Positions 1 through 9,046 of a stretch of 64,000 nt of DNA are shown here, piece after piece. Position numbers and translations under genes: made by a program. This stretch comes from DASTFP01 sp963744345 (GTDB lineage: Bacteria > Verrucomicrobiota > Verrucomicrobiia > Chthoniobacterales > Terrimicrobiaceae): contig CAVUTD010000007.1 of the NCBI GenBank assembly GCA_963744345.1, positions 117,913 through 181,912 of the forward strand, given 5' to 3'. Numbering within the stretch: the stretch's first letter is position 1; every line of letters begins with the position of its first letter. The notes below the pieces were generated by a model. That model saw nothing but the letters and a program-made list of their open reading frames with translations, was not told the DNA's origin and did no database searches.

Positions 1-285
1 CTCGGGATTTTTGGCGACGCGGAGTACCACAGTGCCTCGTGCGAGCTCTGCGCCGGAGACACCTTGCTGCTCTTCACGGATGGGCTTTTTGAAGTCCAGT
101 CAGCGGACGCTCAATATTACGATCAAAGTCGCTTACTAAGTTCCGTGCGTCAGCGGGTCGGGCTTCGCGCGGACGAGCTCTGCAGGCAGCTCCTCGACGA
201 TGTTCAGCATTTCGCCGCCTCGAGAAGCTTCGTCGATGACGTCTGTTTGATCGCGATGGAGATCGATCATCTGATCAGGGAGTAG
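1..285 (+). CDS. SpoIIE/PP2C-type serine phosphatase, C-terminal part
   Basis: The reading frame is open from base 1, so only the last 94 residues are present. The segment LLLFTDGLFE followed near the end by SFVDDVCLIAMEI matches the two aspartate-bearing metal-binding motifs that close the PP2C fold of SpoIIE/RsbU phosphatases. Family members remove phosphate from anti-anti-sigma (STAS) proteins in partner-switching pathways, often behind a sensory or receiver domain that would lie upstream of this window. The stop is followed by about 170 bp without a gene and then by a convergent aldo/keto reductase. The target is unknown; a STAS-domain protein is encoded at 43.7-44.9 kb but no link between them can be shown. 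Confidence 0.85.
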   Translation, partial: LGIFGDAEYHSASCELCAGDTLLLFTDGLFEVQSADAQYYDQSRLLSSVRQRVGLRADELCRQLLDDVQHFAASRSFVDDVCLIAMEIDHLIRE

Positions 286-457
286 TGTTCTAACTTCACC
301 GCCTATTTAGACGGATTTCACTGACAAAATTCTATCCGCCATTGTCTCATCCGCGAGGGAGGATGCCGGTTCGTGACCGGAGGCATTGCTCAATGCTTGG
401 CGCGGCGCTTTTCTAACCGCTTGATCCGCGTAGTCAGCGGTTGAGATGCAGATTCTC

Positions 458-1435
458 CTAAGGCATCGGTGCACCTCTGGCCGCGGAAAAAAGAGAATAC
501 CACTCCTCGCGGCTGAGAGAAATTGAAAGTGCCTTTGCGCTCGAGCGCAGCCGGTCGGGACGAGTCGTTCCCAAGACGGGTTGAATTTTTGCCGGGTGTT
601 TGAGAAGCCATGCCAGCAGGATTGCCTCAACAGTGGTTTCGTGACGCCGAGCGTAGTCGTGCACCAGGGCCGCAGTTTCCCGGAGCACCTGGGGTTGTTC
701 CTCGAGACTGCCCGTCAAGATCCCTCGAGCCAAGGGACTCCAAGCTTGAAGCGAAACCCCCTTCATCCGGCAGTATTCCAACGTTCCCTCCCAGCCGTCT
801 GGATAGCCCGGCGAGCGTTGGTTGAAGGAGATGCTGACTTCGGCAAACCCGTGATGGAGCAAGTTCATCTCCACTTGGTTGGCGACGAGCGGATCGGGTA
901 AAAAGGACTGGAGATATTCTATCTGAAACCGGTTCTGGTTGGAAACTCCGAAGTAGCGCACCTTGCCGGATTGGCGGAGTTTACCGAAAGCTTCGGCGAT
1001 CTCTTCGCCGTCCCAAAGAACGTCTGGCCGATGCAGCAATAAGATGTCCAATCGATCAATGCCCAGCCGCCCAAGAATTCCATCCACGCTTTCCAGGATG
1101 TGGTCTCGGCTGAAGTCGAAGCGCTGCGGCGTGCCTGGCGGATCGTCCTTCCAACGGATACCGCATTTCGACTGAATGACAATCTGGTCTCGGAGTGATG
1201 GTCTTTGCTTAAGCACCCGCCCAAAGATTTCTTCGGATCTTCCGCGGCCGTAGATGTTGGCATGATCGAAGAAGTTGGCGCCGATCTCTTCGGCGGCATC
1301 GAGGAACTCCTCGGTTTGCCGTTCGTGGTCTGCTGTCAAACGGGTCTCTGCGTCGAAACCGCCTCCCAGCCCCATGCAACCAAGGATGAGGCGGGATACT
1401 TCCAGATCGGTGTGAGGAATCTTGATCTTTTCCAT
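458..1435 (-). CDS. aldo/keto reductase (first of two)
   Basis: A 325-residue TIM-barrel NADPH-dependent oxidoreductase. The AKR tetrad is visible: Asp and Tyr in FFDHANIYGRG, Lys in IQSKCGI and His in LLLHRPD. The GVSNQNRFQIEYLQ and LQAWSPLARG segments match the C-terminal cofactor region of YdhF-like bacterial AKRs. It lies 24 bp downstream of a second AKR on the same strand, so the two probably form one transcript. The physiological carbonyl substrate cannot be read from the sequence. The ATG at 1435 gives an N-terminus (MEKIKIPHTDLEVSRL) typical of the family. Confidence 0.92.
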   Translation of the reverse strand: MEKIKIPHTDLEVSRLILGCMGLGGGFDAETRLTADHERQTEEFLDAAEEIGANFFDHANIYGRGRSEEIFGRVLKQRPSLRDQIVIQSKCGIRWKDDPPGTPQRFDFSRDHILESVDGILGRLGIDRLDILLLHRPDVLWDGEEIAEAFGKLRQSGKVRYFGVSNQNRFQIEYLQSFLPDPLVANQVEMNLLHHGFAEVSISFNQRSPGYPDGWEGTLEYCRMKGVSLQAWSPLARGILTGSLEEQPQVLRETAALVHDYARRHETTVEAILLAWLLKHPAKIQPVLGTTRPDRLRSSAKALSISLSREEWYSLFSAARGAPMP

Positions 1436-1459
1436 AGCTATACTTTATCAGGCTCTTCG

Positions 1460-2458
1460 TTACCAGGCGTAGGCTTTCGGCGCTTCGCCTCCGGGACCGG
1501 GAAATATCTCATCAAGCTTCTTCAAGGTCGAGTCATCGAGCGTAATCTCTGTGGCGCGCAGGGCAGATTCCAATTGCTCGATGGTTCGAGGACCAATGAT
1601 CGGCGCGGTAACGGTTGGATTGTATAAGAGCCAAGCCAAAGCCATCGCCGCGGGAGGTTCGCCTGATTGTTTGCACAGAGCTTCGTACTCTTCCAGCTTC
1701 GCCCGATTCTTGTTGATCTCCTCCAAAGCGTCCTCGTCAGCGCGACGACCGCTTTTCAACTTTTCAAGAGCTCCTCCCAGCAGGCCACCCGCCAAGGGAC
1801 TCCACGGGATGAGTCCCAGCCCGTAATATCTGCAGGCTGGGATCACCTCCAGCTCCACCGTGCGATTATTGAGATGGTAGATGCTTTGTTCGCTGCACAG
1901 CCCCATCAAACCTCGCCGCGAAGCCTCCTGGCAAGCGGTGGCGATGTCCCAGGCTGCGAAGTTGCTCGAGCCCGCATAGACCACTTTGCCCTGATTTCCC
2001 AGCTGCGCAAAAGCCTGCCAAATTTCGTCCCAGGGACAGGCTCGATCCACATGATGCATCTGATAAACGTCGATGTGGTCGGTCTGGAGTCTTCGCAAAC
2101 TCGCTTCACAATGCTTGCGGATCTTATATGCCGAAAGGCTGCGACTCTCTGTGTTGGGTTCGGGCAAGTTGGCCTTGCGTTTAACACCGCCGAATACCTT
2201 GGTGGCCAAGACGACCGCTTCCCTACGCCCGCCACCCTGCGCAAACCAGCGCCCCAGGATCTCCTCGGTGTCGCCCTGCTCGCCACCCCACCCGTAAACG
2301 TCGGCGGTATCAAAGAAGTTGATGCCAAACTCCAGCGCCCGGTCCATGATTTTGAAGCTCTCTTCTTGGGTGGTATGCCAGCCGAAATTCATCGTGCCCA
2401 AGCAGAGGTTGCTCACCAAGACCCCGTGTTTTCCCAAGCGCTTGTGTTGAATTGCCAT
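1460..2458 (-). CDS. aldo/keto reductase (second of two)
   Basis: A 332-residue AKR of the Tas/YajO type. The catalytic residues are in FFDTADVYGWG (Asp, Tyr), LATKVFG (Lys) and YQMHHVD (His). SNFAAWDIA and IIGPRTIEQLE are the usual NADP-binding segments near the C-terminus. It is the promoter-proximal gene of the two-gene AKR unit. Its sequence clearly differs from the neighbour, so this is not a recent tandem duplication. Family members reduce aldehydes, ketones or methylglyoxal-like compounds; the specific substrate is unknown. Confidence 0.93.
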   Translation of the reverse strand: MAIQHKRLGKHGVLVSNLCLGTMNFGWHTTQEESFKIMDRALEFGINFFDTADVYGWGGEQGDTEEILGRWFAQGGGRREAVVLATKVFGGVKRKANLPEPNTESRSLSAYKIRKHCEASLRRLQTDHIDVYQMHHVDRACPWDEIWQAFAQLGNQGKVVYAGSSNFAAWDIATACQEASRRGLMGLCSEQSIYHLNNRTVELEVIPACRYYGLGLIPWSPLAGGLLGGALEKLKSGRRADEDALEEINKNRAKLEEYEALCKQSGEPPAAMALAWLLYNPTVTAPIIGPRTIEQLESALRATEITLDDSTLKKLDEIFPGPGGEAPKAYAW

Positions 2459-2598
2459 CTTCGACTATTTCCTGCCTAAATTAAGTCTCGGTGCGATCTC
2501 AATGAAAAACTCTGTGGAACACAACCAATCGCTGTTGCACAACGCTCGGTGACATCCGCGCTAAATGTCCCCAGCGCCCACGCCGCCCTCCACAGCGA

Positions 2599-2932
2599 CT
2601 ATTTACTTTTGCCGACGATCTCCTTCAGGGCCCCGAGTGCCCGGGCCTGAAGTGGGCCAACGCCCCTTTGCGGAAGGAACCACATGCCTTTCTCTTTGTC
2701 GGGACAGTAAATCACTGCGAACTGATCATTGGTCGTAGCATGGTAGAACGTGCTGCCGCTGTTCTCCTCGAGGAATTGGAAAAATGTCTGCCGCCAAGGG
2801 TGATCGAGAAAGGGGAAGACTTTCTCTCCCAGCGACTTCAATTCTTCCATGCCGATCGGTTTTAATGGTTTGCTCGATCGCATGGCGCCGGGCTTCGCTG
2901 ATACTTTCAATGTCGAGGTTTTCTGGTTCCAT
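2599..2932 (-). pseudogene. small hypothetical protein with apparent 1-nt frameshift
   Basis: I do not recognise the family. The frame ending at 2599 reads as a compact protein (WRQTFFQFLEENSGSTFYHA, then a Trp/Phe-rich tail). It can begin at ATG 2883, but without a convincing ribosome site. A second frame starts at ATG 2932 (MEPENLDIESISEARRHAIE) and joins the first smoothly if one base is removed from the four-A run (TTTT at 2860-2863 on the plus strand): the joined junction reads EQTIKPIGMEEL. The simplest reading is one gene of about 110 codons broken by a homopolymer indel. The alternative is a 94-residue protein from 2883. The much longer upstream extension of this frame (to 3207) is Arg/Gly/Pro-rich and probably not coding. 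Confidence 0.45.
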
Positions 2933-3220
2933 GATTTTGCAGAGCCTACCACTCCTCGAGAGTGAGATCGAGCGGATTGAGTGCTGGCTGCAAAGGAGGG
3001 GCCGCTCCGTCCGCGCGCCGGCGCGGCGCCACACTTCTCGAGGGGGCCGGCTTCCGCCCCGGCATTCCCGAACGGTATTTGCCGACGACCCCCTGCTGCC
3101 ACAAGGCGGCCTTTTTCTGCCGCCCTTGCAAGAGGCGCCCTTGGGGAAACTTTCGGCCGGGAGAGAGAGTTGCAACGGCAATCACCCTGCCCTCGAAGAA
3201 AACTCATTGTGAAAATAAAA

Positions 3221-3262
3221 ACCGTCTGGACGGCTTGACAAAGACCGTCTGGACGGTATGGT
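3221..3262 (+). promoter_or_regulatory. tetR promoter with paired palindromic operators
   Basis: Two copies of a 14-bp palindrome, ACCGTC-TG-GACGGT, lie at 3221-3234 (last base mismatched) and 3244-3257 (perfect), 23 bp apart. Between and over them sits a sigma70-like promoter: TTGACA at 3235-3240, a 16-nt spacer filled by the second palindrome, and TATGGT at 3257-3262. A repressor on the second palindrome would cover the -35/-10 spacer, the standard arrangement for a TetR autorepressor. The promoter and operators are read from sequence; binding by the adjacent TetR is inferred from position. Confidence 0.7.
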
Positions 3263-3935
3263 CACACCCAAGATGACACAAACGGGGGGTTCGTTGCGGG
3301 ACAGGCTGCTGGATGCGGCCGAGGTAGTGGTAGCGCGGCAGGGCTTTGCGAACCTCACGCTGGATGCCGTGGCGGCCGAGGCAGGTATGAGCAAGGGCGG
3401 GCTTTTGCATCACTTCCCGACCAAGGACCGGCTCATTGCAGGTTTGGTCGCGCGCGCGGCGGAAAACTGGCGGGGGTGCTGGATGGGAGCCTACGAGAAA
3501 GCCGCCGAAGGGCCGGGTCGAATGACGAGAGGGCTGCTGAACCATTGCCTTTCGCACGCCGCGTCGCGGACGGAGCAACTCCGACGCAGTTCATCCGCGG
3601 TGTTCGCAGCCCTTGCGCAGGACCCGTCCCTGATCGAGCCGATGCGAACGGTTTACAGCGATCTCTATCGGCGCATTATGGACGACGGACTGCCTCCGGG
3701 CGTGGGGGAGGTCGCTGTCACCGCAATCGACGGGCTTTGGCTGTACTGGGTTTTGGGGTTGGTGCCGGTTGATCAGAAGATGGTCAATCGATTGCGCGCG
3801 GCGCTCGAAGAGATGCTTGCCCGCTCGCAAGCGGCTGGCTCGTCGCCCAGGAAAAAGCGGCGTGCGGGCAAGCGGAAAATCAGCGTCCGCGCAGCTGCGA
3901 GAAAGGGAGGGAAACGCAAACATGAATCATCGTAG
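3258..3935 (+). CDS. TetR-family transcriptional repressor of the efflux operon
   Basis: A helix-turn-helix occupies residues about 35-55 (LTLDAVAAEAGMSKGGLLHHF, the TetR signature ending in HHFPTK), followed by a mostly helical ligand-binding domain. The last 30 residues are unusually basic (KKRRAGKRK, RKGGKRK). It precedes the membrane-fusion and RND pump genes and overlaps the former, so it is the likely local repressor, released by a pump substrate. The ATG at 3258 falls inside the predicted -10 box, so translation more plausibly starts at ATG 3273 (MTQTGGSL), a few bases from the predicted transcription start, giving a nearly leaderless mRNA. Confidence 0.9.
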   Translation: MVTPKMTQTGGSLRDRLLDAAEVVVARQGFANLTLDAVAAEAGMSKGGLLHHFPTKDRLIAGLVARAAENWRGCWMGAYEKAAEGPGRMTRGLLNHCLSHAASRTEQLRRSSSAVFAALAQDPSLIEPMRTVYSDLYRRIMDDGLPPGVGEVAVTAIDGLWLYWVLGLVPVDQKMVNRLRAALEEMLARSQAAGSSPRKKRRAGKRKISVRAAARKGGKRKHESS

Positions 3936-5049
3936 TTGGATCGGATCTTCGGTGTTGCTTGGGACGGTCATCGCCGGGACCCTCGGCCTGGCCGCTTGGA
4001 AGTACGCTTCCATTCAGGAAACGAACACTGCCTCCGCAAAGCAACCTGAGCCCCTAGAGTCGGTAACAGTCGCCGTGGCGAGCCAACGCGAGCACCGCGA
4101 TACGGCAACATCGATCGGGACGATTCTCGCGCTTCGATCGGTCACCCTGCGCAATGAGTTGCCCGGCACCGTTCGTGAGGTCAGGCTCACGCCGGGGCAG
4201 ATCGTCGAGGCGGGCACTGTGCTGGTCGCCCTCGATCTGTCCGTCGAAGAAGCCGAATTAAAGGCCCAGGAGGCACAGGCTGCTCTCGCCGAAACGGTGC
4301 TTCGTCGCACTCAAGTCCTGGACCGCGGCCGTGTCACCGCCGAGATGGAGTTGGATCGTGTCCGCGCTGAGCGCGACGTGGCGCTGGCGCAAGTGGCGCG
4401 CACGAAAGCGATCATGGCGCGAAAGACGATTCGCGCGCCCTTCCGGGCTCGGGTAGGTATGGCCGACTTGCACCCCGGCCAATATCTGAACGAAGGCACG
4501 CAGCTCACGACACTGCAAGGCGTGGACGAAGCCGTGCACGTTGACTTCACGGTCGCCCAACACGTTGCCGCCGGTCTGCGCGAAGGCGACAGCGTTGACG
4601 TTTTCACCAGCAGCGACTCTTCGCCCATCGCTGCCACGATCGTTGCGCTCGATGCCCGCGTCGACCCGGCCACACGCAATGCATCGGTGCGTGCGAAGAT
4701 TGAGAACGCCGCTCTCGCCCCCGCGCCAGGAGCTTCGGTGCGCGTTCGCGTTCCCGCGGGGCCCGTGCGCACGGTCGTCGCTGTTCCCGTGAATGCGCTC
4801 CGCAAGGGACCAGATGGCGACCACGTGTTCGTGATTGCTCCGGATAAGGAAGGCAGGCCACGCGCGCAAATGCGCCGCGTGGAAAGCGGAACGATGCTGC
4901 GAGATGAGATTCTCATCCTGGCAGGACTTTCCGCGGGTGAGCAGGTCGCCACTTCGGGATCATTCAAGCTGCGCGAGACAGCTCTTGTGGCGATAACAGG
5001 CGACAGGGAAGCCGGCACGGACCGGCCTGGGATGAGCGTCGTCCAATAA
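3922..5049 (+). CDS. RND efflux periplasmic adaptor (membrane fusion protein)
   Basis: A 375-residue HlyD/AcrA-like adaptor. Residues 8-27 form an N-terminal membrane anchor or signal. A lipoyl/barrel-sandwich half follows (LRNELPGTVREVRLTPGQIV), then an alpha-hairpin rich in Ala/Glu/Arg, the second half-motif (IRAPFRARVGMADLHPGQYL), and the beta-barrel and membrane-proximal domains. The ATG at 3922 has a strong AAGGGAGGGA ribosome site and overlaps the end of tetR by 14 bp, implying translational coupling. It would link the inner-membrane pump encoded 21 bp downstream to an outer-membrane channel; no TolC-type gene occurs nearby. Confidence 0.93.
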   Translation: MNHRSWIGSSVLLGTVIAGTLGLAAWKYASIQETNTASAKQPEPLESVTVAVASQREHRDTATSIGTILALRSVTLRNELPGTVREVRLTPGQIVEAGTVLVALDLSVEEAELKAQEAQAALAETVLRRTQVLDRGRVTAEMELDRVRAERDVALAQVARTKAIMARKTIRAPFRARVGMADLHPGQYLNEGTQLTTLQGVDEAVHVDFTVAQHVAAGLREGDSVDVFTSSDSSPIAATIVALDARVDPATRNASVRAKIENAALAPAPGASVRVRVPAGPVRTVVAVPVNALRKGPDGDHVFVIAPDKEGRPRAQMRRVESGTMLRDEILILAGLSAGEQVATSGSFKLRETALVAITGDREAGTDRPGMSVVQ

Positions 5050-5070
5050 ACATCGCCACAAGAACCGGCC

Positions 5071-8000
5071 ATGCGCTCGTTTACCGATACCTTCATCAAG
5101 CACCCGGTGCTTGCCGTAGTCATCAATCTGGTGATCGTGCTCGCGGGGCTGCGGGTGCTGACGGTTCTGCCAGTGCAGCAATATCCGCAGATCGAGAGTT
5201 CGTCCGTGGTGATCACGACGCTGTACTACGGCGCCAGCGCCGAGACGGTTCGTGGTTTCGTCACCACGCCCATTGAACGCGCCGTGTCCGCAATTGGGGG
5301 CGTCGACTACGTCGAATCCACCAGCCGGCCCGCTCTCAGCACGGTCACGCTCCGGCTGAAGTTGAACTACGACAGCACGAGGGCACTGGCCGAGGTGACG
5401 GCCCGGCTGCAGCAGGCCCGTTCGGAATTGCCGCCGGAAGCCGAGCCTCCGGCCGTCGAAGTGCAGCGAGCCGATCGGCCCTATGCGACGTTCTATCTGA
5501 GTTTCAATTCGACCGAGCGCAGTGTGCCGGCTATCACCGATTTCCTGCTGCGCACCGTGCAGCCGCAGCTCGCCACCATCGAGGGGGTCCAGCGGGTGAC
5601 AAACAACGAGGGAGGGCGCCCGATCGCGATGCGTGTCTGGATCGACCCCGATCGGCTGGCCGCGCTCAATCTCTCCCCCGGCGACGTCCAGGCAGCCCTG
5701 CAGCGCAATAACTATCTTGCCGCCGTTGGTCAGACCAAGGGAAATCAGGTGCAGATCAACTTGCTCGCGAACACAGATCTCCGTTCAGTTGAGGAGTTCG
5801 AAAACTTGATTGTCGCCGATCGCGCCGGCGCCATCGTGCGGCTCAGCGACGTGGCGCGGGTCGAACTGGGGGCCGAAGAGGCTGATCTGGTTGCGAAGTA
5901 CAACGACGCGGAGGGCGTCTACCTTGGCGTGTGGCCTCTCGTTGGCGCAAACGAGATTGAAGTCGCCCGTCGGTTGCGCGACGAGATGGAGCGCATCCGG
6001 CCCACGCTGCCGAAGGATATCGAGATGCGTCTCGTGTGGGACGGGACGATGTTCATGCGAGACGCGTTAAAGGAGATCACCAAGACGCTTTCCGAGACCA
6101 TCGCGATCGTTGGCCTTGTGGTGTTCCTCTTTATGGGCTCGATCCGCACTGCGCTCGTCCCGCTGGTGGCCATGCCGGTCTCGCTCATCGGCGCGGCGCT
6201 GGTGATGTTCGCCTTCGGCTTCAGCCTCAATCTCCTGACCATGCTCGCGATCGTGCTTTCGGTCGGTCTGGTCGTGGATGATGCCATCGTCGTGGTGGAA
6301 AACGTGGAGCGGCACGTGCGTTCGGGCAAGTCGCGGATTGAGGCGGCCCTGGTGGGTGCGCGCGAACTCGTCGGCCCGATCATCGCGATGACGATCACCC
6401 TCGCGGCAGTTTACACTCCCATCGGGCTTCAGGGCGGTTTGACAGGCTCGCTGTTTCTCGAGTTTGCGATTACGCTGGCTGCCGCGGTCGTCGTCTCGGG
6501 CGTCGTCGCCCTGACGCTTTCACCGGTCATGAGCTCGCGGTTCGTGCATCCGCGCGGCAAGGAAGGCCGGCTGACGATGCTTGTCAATCATGGATTCGAA
6601 CGCGTGCGGCGGGCATATGCCTGGCTGCTCGACGGCGCGCTGCAGATGCGAGCGGCCATCGTTGTCGCCTCCCTGCTGATCACGGCGGCGGCATGGCCCC
6701 TCTACACGTTCTCGCGGACGGAGCTCGCGCCGGTGGAGGACCAGAGCCATATCAGCCTCTTCTTTGAAGCCTCGCCGGACTCCACGTTGGAGGCCACCAA
6801 CCGTGAACACCTGCAGGTTGTTACTGCCCTCAAGACGTTTCCCGAAACTGACTTCACCTGGTCGCTCACCTCGGCATGGGGCGGCTTCGGGGGCCTGGTA
6901 GCCAAGGATTGGAAAAAACGTGAGCGCTCGACCGAAGAAATGTACGGCCATGTGTTCGGCGCCGTTTCGCAAGTTCCAGGTCTCCGAGTGTTCCCACGCC
7001 TTGACCCGCCGTTGCCGACTCCCGGCCAATATGATGTTGAGCTGGTGTTGCAAAGCGACGCACCGGTTGAGCAGATGCGCGATCTCACCGCGGCGGTGCT
7101 GGGCGCCGGCTGGAATAGTGGCAAGTTCCTCTACGTCGAAACCGACCTGAAGATCGATCTGCCGGAGGCGCGCGTCGTCCTCGACCGTGAAAAGGTCGCT
7201 GATCTCGGACTCGACCTGGCTGGCGTCGGCCAGGAACTCGGTACGCTGCTGGGCGGGGACTACGTAAACCGCTTCACCTTCTTCGACCGCAGCTACAAAG
7301 TCATCCCGCAGATCGCGCAGGAGGATCGCGCTACGGTTGCACCTTTGCTCGATCTCAAGATCAAGACGCCGGGCGGGCAGCTCGTGCCTGTGTCAACGTT
7401 CACGCACATTGAGACGACGGCCGCGCCGCGCACGTTAAACCGCTTCCAGCAACGCAACGCTGTGCGGATTTTCGGGGGAGTCCAGCCGGGCGTCACCAAG
7501 GAGGAGGGCCTGCGGGTCCTGGAGAACGCCGTCGCGGCGGCGGGTAGCTCGCGCATCACGGTCGATTACGCGGGTGAATCGCGGCAGATTCGTCTGGAAG
7601 GTTCGGCGCTTACGGTCACGCTGGGGTTCGCGGTCGTGCTTATTTACCTCGTGCTCGCGGCGCAATTTCGCAGCTTCCGCGACCCGCTGATCGTATTGTT
7701 GGGCTCGGTGCCACTGGCGATTTCCGGCGCGTTGGTCTTCAGCTTCCTTGACCTCACCACGATCAACATCTATTCGCAGGTCGGCTTAATCACGCTCGTT
7801 GGCTTGATCTCGAAAAATGGGATCCTCATTGTCGAATTCGCCAACACGCTGCAAGGCCGCGGCCTCACAAAGCTGGCCGCGCTCCGCGAGGCCGCGCTCA
7901 CGCGCCTGCGCCCCGTGCTCATGACCTCAGTCGCCACGGTCTTCGGTCATCTCCCGCTCGTCTTTGTAACCGGTCCGGGAGCCGAAGCCCGCAACAGCAT

Positions 8001-8172
8001 TGGCACCGTCCTTGTTACTGGAATGATCGTCGGGACGTTGTTTACCCTGTTCGTCGTTCCGGTCTTTTACTCGTTGATCGCCGCCCGCCATCAGTCGACC
8101 AGGTGCAGGAGGAAATGGAACCTGAGACAGGCCGCGGGAAGCGCCAGCCAGCCCAAGCTGCACCGGAGTTAA
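5071..8172 (+). CDS. RND multidrug efflux transporter, inner-membrane pump
   Basis: A 1033-residue AcrB/MexF-class proton-driven pump of full family length. TM1 is at residues 13-32 (HPVLAVVINLVIVLAGL). The porter domain follows, then TM2-6 with the proton-relay pair in LVVDDAIVVVEN on TM4 near residue 400, the second periplasmic loop, and a C-terminal helix bundle starting with LGFAVVLIYLVLAAQFRSF. GLISKNGILIVEFAN is the TM10 motif with its Lys. Presence of DD and absence of heavy-metal motifs favour the hydrophobe/amphiphile (HAE1) class. It is the last gene of the tetR-adaptor-pump operon. Confidence 0.95.
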   Translation: MRSFTDTFIKHPVLAVVINLVIVLAGLRVLTVLPVQQYPQIESSSVVITTLYYGASAETVRGFVTTPIERAVSAIGGVDYVESTSRPALSTVTLRLKLNYDSTRALAEVTARLQQARSELPPEAEPPAVEVQRADRPYATFYLSFNSTERSVPAITDFLLRTVQPQLATIEGVQRVTNNEGGRPIAMRVWIDPDRLAALNLSPGDVQAALQRNNYLAAVGQTKGNQVQINLLANTDLRSVEEFENLIVADRAGAIVRLSDVARVELGAEEADLVAKYNDAEGVYLGVWPLVGANEIEVARRLRDEMERIRPTLPKDIEMRLVWDGTMFMRDALKEITKTLSETIAIVGLVVFLFMGSIRTALVPLVAMPVSLIGAALVMFAFGFSLNLLTMLAIVLSVGLVVDDAIVVVENVERHVRSGKSRIEAALVGARELVGPIIAMTITLAAVYTPIGLQGGLTGSLFLEFAITLAAAVVVSGVVALTLSPVMSSRFVHPRGKEGRLTMLVNHGFERVRRAYAWLLDGALQMRAAIVVASLLITAAAWPLYTFSRTELAPVEDQSHISLFFEASPDSTLEATNREHLQVVTALKTFPETDFTWSLTSAWGGFGGLVAKDWKKRERSTEEMYGHVFGAVSQVPGLRVFPRLDPPLPTPGQYDVELVLQSDAPVEQMRDLTAAVLGAGWNSGKFLYVETDLKIDLPEARVVLDREKVADLGLDLAGVGQELGTLLGGDYVNRFTFFDRSYKVIPQIAQEDRATVAPLLDLKIKTPGGQLVPVSTFTHIETTAAPRTLNRFQQRNAVRIFGGVQPGVTKEEGLRVLENAVAAAGSSRITVDYAGESRQIRLEGSALTVTLGFAVVLIYLVLAAQFRSFRDPLIVLLGSVPLAISGALVFSFLDLTTINIYSQVGLITLVGLISKNGILIVEFANTLQGRGLTKLAALREAALTRLRPVLMTSVATVFGHLPLVFVTGPGAEARNSIGTVLVTGMIVGTLFTLFVVPVFYSLIAARHQSTRCRRKWNLRQAAGSASQPKLHRS

Positions 8173-8220
8173 GCATGGCATAAGCTAACTCATCAACTGG
8201 CACACTCATTACCGAACGAT

Positions 8221-8541
8221 ATGGCCCATTACTTAGTAACAGCTAAACCAAAATCCGGCCGTTTAAGGGATCTGTTGGTTAATCTTCGCAAGGACGCCTA
8301 TGTGTCGATACGCCCGTTCGGAAGGACACTGACGTATTCGCTGCAGAACGCCCGACTTCGTCAAGATGGCTACGCCACGTGGGAAGAAGAAGACTACTGT
8401 TCACCTCCCCTTGCGCAGGAAAGAGCCGCAGCCTTGGATGAGTTCTTTGATGAACTGGAGGTGACGTCTGTCCAGCAGGGAAAAGGCTGGAAGAAAATCG
8501 AGACGCTTCCACGACTCTTCCCTGAATTTGCCAGCAACTGA
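8221..8541 (+). CDS. conserved small hypothetical protein
   Basis: A 106-residue soluble protein that I cannot assign with certainty. It begins MAHYLVTAKPKSGRLRDLL, has a Tyr/Trp/acidic stretch in the middle (ATWEEEDYCSPP) and ends in a helical segment. There is no signal peptide or membrane helix. It starts 49 bp after the RND pump on the same strand, but without an obvious strong ribosome site, and is followed 82 bp later by the luciferase-family gene. Codon use resembles its neighbours. It is probably a real gene of the stress-protein cluster. Confidence 0.7.
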   Translation: MAHYLVTAKPKSGRLRDLLVNLRKDAYVSIRPFGRTLTYSLQNARLRQDGYATWEEEDYCSPPLAQERAAALDEFFDELEVTSVQQGKGWKKIETLPRLFPEFASN

Positions 8542-8622
8542 TAGAGACCAACGCTTTCCTTCCGCGAAGGACGCAGGTCGGGCCCACCTTCACGCTTGAG
8601 CACGAACGAAAGAACACAACGT

Positions 8623-8958
8623 ATGGCAGTCAAAAGGAGCGCAACAAAGAATGAAGCCGTGTTAGGTTGGCCGGAGGTGACCGCGCATCCGCATCGCTTT
8701 GGCGGCACGGAATTTCGTCTGGGCAAGCGTGAGTTGGGCCACATCCACGGCGACTATCTCGTGGACATTCCCTTTCCGCGAAAGGTGCGGGATGAAATTG
8801 TTGCTACCGGGCACGCAGAGCCACATCACATCTTGCCTCAAAGCGGTTGGATCAGTTTCTACCTCAACGAAACCGCTGCTATCGAGCGAGCAATTGCCTT
8901 GTTCAGGCAATCGTTTGACCTGATCGCGAAGCAACCACCGCGCACAAATCTTCATTAA
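8623..8958 (+). CDS. luciferase-domain (DUF5519-like) protein
   Basis: About 111 residues. The block HPHRFGGTEFRLGKRELGHI, then GDYLVDIPFPRKVRDEI and PHHILPQSGWISFYL, is the conserved core of the small luciferase-domain family. Despite its name this family has no demonstrated light-emitting activity in most bacteria; members are short soluble proteins of unknown biochemical role. ATG 8623 gives the most family-like N-terminus; an in-frame TTG at 8596 would add nine residues. It stands between two other small single-domain genes on the same strand. Confidence 0.8.
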   Translation: MAVKRSATKNEAVLGWPEVTAHPHRFGGTEFRLGKRELGHIHGDYLVDIPFPRKVRDEIVATGHAEPHHILPQSGWISFYLNETAAIERAIALFRQSFDLIAKQPPRTNLH

Positions 8959-9046
8959 TAAAGCGTTGCCGAGACAATCGTCATCGCATCATCAGAACAG
9001 GCGAGTTCACCTGGACCAGCAACAGTTTCGAACCGAGACTGACGTC

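Noticed and set aside
2932..3207. Long 5' extension of the small minus-strand gene (start at 3207)
   Set aside because: The extension is Arg/Gly/Ala-rich without protein-like pattern and approaches the tetR operator region; a start at 2932 or 2883 is more sensible.
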